A stretch of 64,000 nt of DNA, from positions 433,384-497,383 of the forward strand of contig NZ_SRLQ01000003.1 in NCBI RefSeq assembly GCF_004745805.1, given 5' to 3'. The translations under genes were made by a program, and so were the position numbers. This document shows, in pieces, positions 60,919 through 64,000 of this stretch. Origin of the DNA: Mycolicibacterium sp. CH28 (GTDB lineage Bacteria; Actinomycetota; Actinomycetes; Mycobacteriales; Mycobacteriaceae). How positions within the stretch are numbered: the first letter of the stretch is position 1; the number at the start of each line of letters is the position of its first letter. The notes beneath the pieces are model-generated. The model made no database searches and was not told the DNA's origin. It was given only the letters and a program-made list of their open reading frames with translations.

Positions 60919-61353
60919 CTAAGTCGGGTAGGCGCCCGGCTCGGGTTCGGGCCCGAATTTGAAACGGCGCCCGGACACCTCGCTTGGGGTGATCCGGACG
61001 AAGCGCAGCTTCTCGGTGGCCACCCATGGCAGCAGTTGCGCGCGGTCGGCCTCGTGGAGTTCGTCGGCGGTAACCAGAACCCTTGCGGTGCCACGCACAA
61101 CGACGCTCCAGCCTTCCGCCACTGTGTGGTCGTCGACCTCGAAGAGCACCTTGTCGTTCATCACCGTGCTGAACAGTTTGGTGCCTTCGGCAGTGCGAAA
61201 GAGCAGCGTGCCGTTCTGGGTGACGAAGTTGACCGGGAAGATCTCCAACTGGTCGCCGATATTCGTGACCAGTCGCCCCAAAGAGACACTGGCCAGCAGA
61301 TCCCAGCTCTCGTCGTCGCTGAGTACCGCGATCGGGCCCTGTTCGACTGTCAT
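60919..61353 (-). CDS. Pyridoxamine 5'-phosphate oxidase-like (PPOX, split-barrel flavin/F420) protein
   Basis: This 144-residue protein has the split beta-barrel pattern: the N-terminal helix SDDESWDLLASVSLGRLVTN, then strands EIFPVNFVTQNGTLLFRTAEG, KVLFEVDDHTVAEGWSVVVRG and a C-terminal FVRITPSEVSGRRFKF. Such proteins bind FMN, F420 or haem and reduce small molecules. ATG 61353 begins TVEQGPIAVLSDDESW; an upstream ATG at 61374 is less likely. It is convergent with the 13E12 gene (18-base gap). Confidence 0.85.
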   Translation of the reverse strand: MTVEQGPIAVLSDDESWDLLASVSLGRLVTNIGDQLEIFPVNFVTQNGTLLFRTAEGTKLFSTVMNDKVLFEVDDHTVAEGWSVVVRGTARVLVTADELHEADRAQLLPWVATEKLRFVRITPSEVSGRRFKFGPEPEPGAYPT

Positions 61354-61522
61354 GGCCAAATCTTGCCGTGGCAAGCAGACGGGCGAATAGGGTCGAACGG
61401 CCCTTCGCGGGGCTCACCACGGGTCGCAGTAACGCGACACAGTTGCCGGTGTCGGTCTCTGCTATCTCAACCTGTTGAACAACACCGAGATTCACGGGCC
61501 CGGGATGGGCGGACTGGGGACG

Positions 61523-62161
61523 TCAGTCGGTCAGCGTCGCCAATTCGGCCCGCAGATTGAACTGCGCGGGTGCCTCCCACTCCCGACGCGCGTACGCGGT
61601 GCGGAACACTCCGGGGCCGCCCAGCAGGGCCGCCAAGACCTGCATACGCCCCTTACGGAACATCTCGTCGGGCACGTGGGTGTACTCGGCGCGGATGGCG
61701 GCGGTGTTCTGCACGTAGCGATCCCGCGGCACGGCCAACGCCGCTAGGTCGGCGTCGGAGAGCACCTCGCCGTTGTGGTCGCCGGCCGCCGGGTCGTGCG
61801 TGATGGTCAGCCGCACCAATCGGGCGACCTCGGCCACCAGAAGCGGGTGCAGTCCCAACCGCGTGAGGTCTTCCTCGGCGCGGCGGGCGCTGCGCTCCTC
61901 GTCGTCGGGGAGCCCTCCGTACACCGCGTCGTGGTACCAGGCCGCCAGCCGCACCGCGTCCTCGTCGTCGGCGAAGGTGGCCAACTCCTCGACGTGGCTG
62001 AGGATGTCGCGCAGGTGTTCGACGGAGTGGTAACGCCGGTGCGGTTCATTCCAAGAAGCCACAAGGTCGCGGCCGACATCAGCCACCTCGGGGCTGTCGG
62101 TATGCCGGGCCAGAAGCGCCGCCCAGGCCTCAACCAGATCCTGCACAACTCCATGGTGCAC
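61523..62161 (-). CDS. HD-domain metal-dependent phosphohydrolase-like protein
   Basis: This protein of about 212 residues has the predicted metal-dependent HD fold: His in PHRRYHSVEHL, the HD pair in WYHDAVYG, and HDPAAGDHN further on. Such proteins cleave phosphate esters of nucleotides or related compounds. The start is uncertain: GTG 62161 or GTG 62146 fit, while longer frames up to 62347 merely translate the 37-bp minisatellite. It is divergent from the gtrA-like gene across that repeat. Confidence 0.82.
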   Translation of the reverse strand: MHHGVVQDLVEAWAALLARHTDSPEVADVGRDLVASWNEPHRRYHSVEHLRDILSHVEELATFADDEDAVRLAAWYHDAVYGGLPDDEERSARRAEEDLTRLGLHPLLVAEVARLVRLTITHDPAAGDHNGEVLSDADLAALAVPRDRYVQNTAAIRAEYTHVPDEMFRKGRMQVLAALLGGPGVFRTAYARREWEAPAQFNLRAELATLTD

Positions 62162-62167
62162 ACCCCC

Positions 62168-62305
62168 GGCGGGCGGGAGCGAAGCGACCCGGGGAATCCA
62201 ACCCGGCGGGCGGGAGCGAAGCGACCCGGGGAATCCAACCCGGCGGGCGGGAGCGAAGCGACCCGGGGAATCCAACCCGGCGGGCGGGAGCGAAGCGACC
62301 CGGGG
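62168..62305. repeat. 37-bp tandem repeat (minisatellite), 3.7 copies
   Basis: Exact copies start at 62168, 62205, 62242 and 62279, the last ending at 62305 after 27 bases. The unit begins GGCGGGCGGGAGCG and contains AAGCGACCCGGGG and AATCCAACCC. It fills the space between the HD-domain start and the gtrA-like start. Because 37 is not a multiple of 3, successive copies shift frame. There are no spacers between copies, so it is a VNTR and not a CRISPR. Confidence 0.95.
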
Positions 62306-62322
62306 GTCAGTAAGCTTCCGGC

Positions 62323-62736
62323 GTGGCAGAACTAGCCCCGTCGACACCCCTGAGTCTCAAGACCCAGGTGATGCGGTTTGTCCTGACCGGCGGATTCTCT
62401 GCGATCGTCGACTTCGGGCTCTACGTTCTGCTGTACCAGACCGCCGGGGTTCAGCTCGATCTCGCCAAGGCCATCAGCTTCGTCGCCGGGACGATCACCG
62501 CCTACCTGATCAACCGGCGGTGGACGTTCCAGGCCGCGGCCAGCCGATCCCGCTTCCTGGCTGTGATGGTGCTCTACGCGCTGACCTTCGTCGTGCAGGT
62601 GGGCCTGAACCACATCAGCCTGCAGCTGTTGCACTATCGCCCGTGGTCAGTGCCGGTGGCCTTCGTGATCGCACAGGGCACGGCAACTGTGATCAACTTC
62701 ATCGTGCAACGAGTCTGGATCTTCCGGCTGCGCTAG
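62323..62736 (+). CDS. GtrA-family membrane protein, Rv3789-like
   Basis: This 137-residue protein has four membrane helices in the GtrA pattern: [54 protein letters not shown] and [20 protein letters not shown]. GtrA proteins are proposed lipid-linked-sugar flippases; the M. tuberculosis homologue Rv3789 precedes dprE1 and is linked to arabinan precursor handling or protein anchoring. The GTG start at 62323 lies 18 bases after the 37-bp repeat array, so repeat number could affect its promoter. dprE1 follows after 31 bases. Confidence 0.88.
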   Translation: MAELAPSTPLSLKTQVMRFVLTGGFSAIVDFGLYVLLYQTAGVQLDLAKAISFVAGTITAYLINRRWTFQAAASRSRFLAVMVLYALTFVVQVGLNHISLQLLHYRPWSVPVAFVIAQGTATVINFIVQRVWIFRLR

Positions 62737-62767
62737 TCCGGGATCGCCGCACGGTACCCTCGTCACG

Positions 62768-64000
62768 ATGTCCGCAACCATGACAACCCATAGCCTGACC
62801 GGCTGGGGACGCACCGCGCCCACCGTGGCCGAAGTGCTGTCGACGCCGGATCCCGAGGAGATCGTCAAGGCGGTCACGCAGGCCGCCGACGGTAAGCACC
62901 GCGGAGTGATCGCCCGCGGGCTGGGCCGCTCCTACGGCGACAACGCGCAGAACGGCGGCGGTCTCGTCGTCGACATGAGCGCGCTGGACCGCATCCACTC
63001 CATCGACTCCGACAGCCGTCTCGTCGATGTTGATGCCGGGGTGAACCTAGACCAGTTGATGAAGGCCGCACTGCCGTTCGGCCTGTGGGTACCGGTACTT
63101 CCCGGCACCCGGCAGGTCACCGTCGGCGGTGCGATCGGCTGTGACATCCACGGCAAGAACCACCACAGCGCCGGCAGCTTCGGCAATCACGTGCGATCGA
63201 TGGAGTTGCTGACCGCCGACGGACAGGTCCGCACGCTCACCCCTGAAGGTGAGGACGCCGAGCTGTTCTGGGCCACCGTTGGCGGCAATGGGCTGACCGG
63301 GATCATCTTGCGCGTCACCATCGAGATGACGCCCACCGAGACGGCCTACTTCATCGCCGACGGTGACGTGACCGACAGTCTCGACGAAACGATCGCGTTC
63401 CACAGCGACGGCAGTGAGGCCAACTACACCTACTCCAGCGCCTGGTTCGACGCCATCAGCGCTCCCCCCAAACTGGGTCGCGCCGCGATATCCCGCGGCT
63501 CGTTAGCCCGGTTGGATCAGTTGCCCAAAAAGCTCCAACGCAACCCGCTGAAATTCGATGCGCCGCAACTACTTACGCTGCCCGACATCTTCCCCAACGG
63601 GCTGGCCAACAAGTACACCTTCGGGCCCATCGGCGAGCTGTGGTACCGCAAGTCGGGCACCTACCGCGGCAAGGTCCAGAACCTGACGCAGTTTTACCAC
63701 CCGCTGGACATGTTCGGGGAGTGGAACCGCGCCTACGGGCCCGCCGGATTCCTGCAGTACCAGTTCGTGGTGCCGACCGAGGCCGTCGAGGAGTTCAAGG
63801 CCATCATCGTCGACATTCAGCGTTCGGGACACTATTCGTTCCTCAACGTGTTCAAACTTTTCGGGCCGGGAAACCAAGCCCCCCTGAGCTTCCCGATCCC
63901 AGGCTGGAACGTCTGCGTGGATTTCCCGATCAAGCCCGGCCTCAACGAATTCGTCAACGAGTTGGACCGGCGGGTACTGCAGTTCGGTGGGCGGCTCTAC
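62768..64000 (+). CDS. dprE1: Decaprenylphosphoryl-beta-D-ribose 2'-oxidase DprE1, 3' end cut by window edge
   Basis: This FAD-dependent oxidase makes the keto intermediate of decaprenylphosphoryl arabinose, the arabinan donor. The 411 codons present match DprE1 closely: the FAD-binding region [40 protein letters not shown] with the flavin-site His, [16 protein letters not shown] and [19 protein letters not shown]. Cys383, in NVCVDFPI, equals Cys387 of M. tuberculosis, the residue modified covalently by benzothiazinones. About 50 C-terminal residues are outside the window. The start ATG 62768 is 31 bases after the gtrA-like gene, so the two are probably cotranscribed. Confidence 0.96.
   Translation, partial: MSATMTTHSLTGWGRTAPTVAEVLSTPDPEEIVKAVTQAADGKHRGVIARGLGRSYGDNAQNGGGLVVDMSALDRIHSIDSDSRLVDVDAGVNLDQLMKAALPFGLWVPVLPGTRQVTVGGAIGCDIHGKNHHSAGSFGNHVRSMELLTADGQVRTLTPEGEDAELFWATVGGNGLTGIILRVTIEMTPTETAYFIADGDVTDSLDETIAFHSDGSEANYTYSSAWFDAISAPPKLGRAAISRGSLARLDQLPKKLQRNPLKFDAPQLLTLPDIFPNGLANKYTFGPIGELWYRKSGTYRGKVQNLTQFYHPLDMFGEWNRAYGPAGFLQYQFVVPTEAVEEFKAIIVDIQRSGHYSFLNVFKLFGPGNQAPLSFPIPGWNVCVDFPIKPGLNEFVNELDRRVLQFGGRLY

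Noticed and set aside
62168..62305. Possible CRISPR array because of regular repeats
   Set aside because: Copies are directly adjacent with no spacers, the unit is 37 bp repeated head to tail, and no cas gene is present; it is a minisatellite.
62162..62347. N-terminal extension of the HD-domain protein through the tandem repeat
   Set aside because: The extension consists only of frame-shifting translations of the 37-bp repeat (for example SLPPAGLDSPGRFAPARR) and would vary with repeat number.

Overview
The window is high-G+C actinobacterial DNA from a mycobacterium, most likely a rapid grower of the Mycolicibacterium type. The evidence is protein-level recognition of mycobacterial loci in their usual order: a block matching Rv0269c-Rv0276 of M. 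tuberculosis (polD2, fadD2, fadE6, a hydrolase, two TetR genes, a VOC protein, an MpaB-like protein), Rv0309/Rv0308/Rv0294-like genes, and the Rv3777-Rv3783 plus Rv3789-Rv3790 arabinogalactan block (wzt, glfT1, wzm, gtrA, dprE1). Large catabolic insertions between these blocks fit an environmental species. Rv numbers are recalled from family knowledge, not searched.

Layout. 1-7400: an adhE cut by the left edge, divergent from a zinc alcohol dehydrogenase across a palindromic control region; conserved unknowns, a decayed DapB-like gene, a TetR pair, a 47-residue small protein, a SnoaL-like protein and an exported L,D-transpeptidase-like protein. 7600-11470: a three-gene, translationally coupled operon of a membrane protein and two Pro/Ala-rich proteins resembling Rv3899c-type ESX-associated families, with a low-G+C 5' part. 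11470-20700: exported phosphoesterase, PAP2-diacylglycerol-kinase fusion, second PAP2 phosphatase, tam, a GT39-type transferase, a TIGR00027 methyltransferase and an MpaB-like protein. 20700-31400: the Rv0269c-Rv0276-like block with a hydroxyacid dehydrogenase/MFS pair inserted.

31500-49830 is accessory metabolism. CopD-like, SRPBCC and sulfatase genes come first. Next is an aromatic or ring-cleavage cluster (P450, extradiol-type dioxygenase, FAH-type hydrolase, TetR, FAD monooxygenase), whose two plus-strand units share one almost 40-base promoter/operator. After it is a cluster that reads as glutarate catabolism: XRE-cupin regulator, semialdehyde dehydrogenases, glutaryl-CoA-dehydrogenase-like enzyme, family III CoA-transferase, PucR regulator, APC permease.

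49890-64000 is mostly core mycobacterial: echA21-like, a small exported protein, tRNA-Ser(UGA), MarR, quinone oxidoreductase, a class V aminotransferase-like protein, then a galactan assembly operon (GT-C protein, bpa, wzt, glfT1, wzm), a 13E12-family HNH gene with a perfect SOS box over its start codon, PPOX and HD proteins, a 37-bp minisatellite, a GtrA flippase-like protein and dprE1, which is cut by the right edge.
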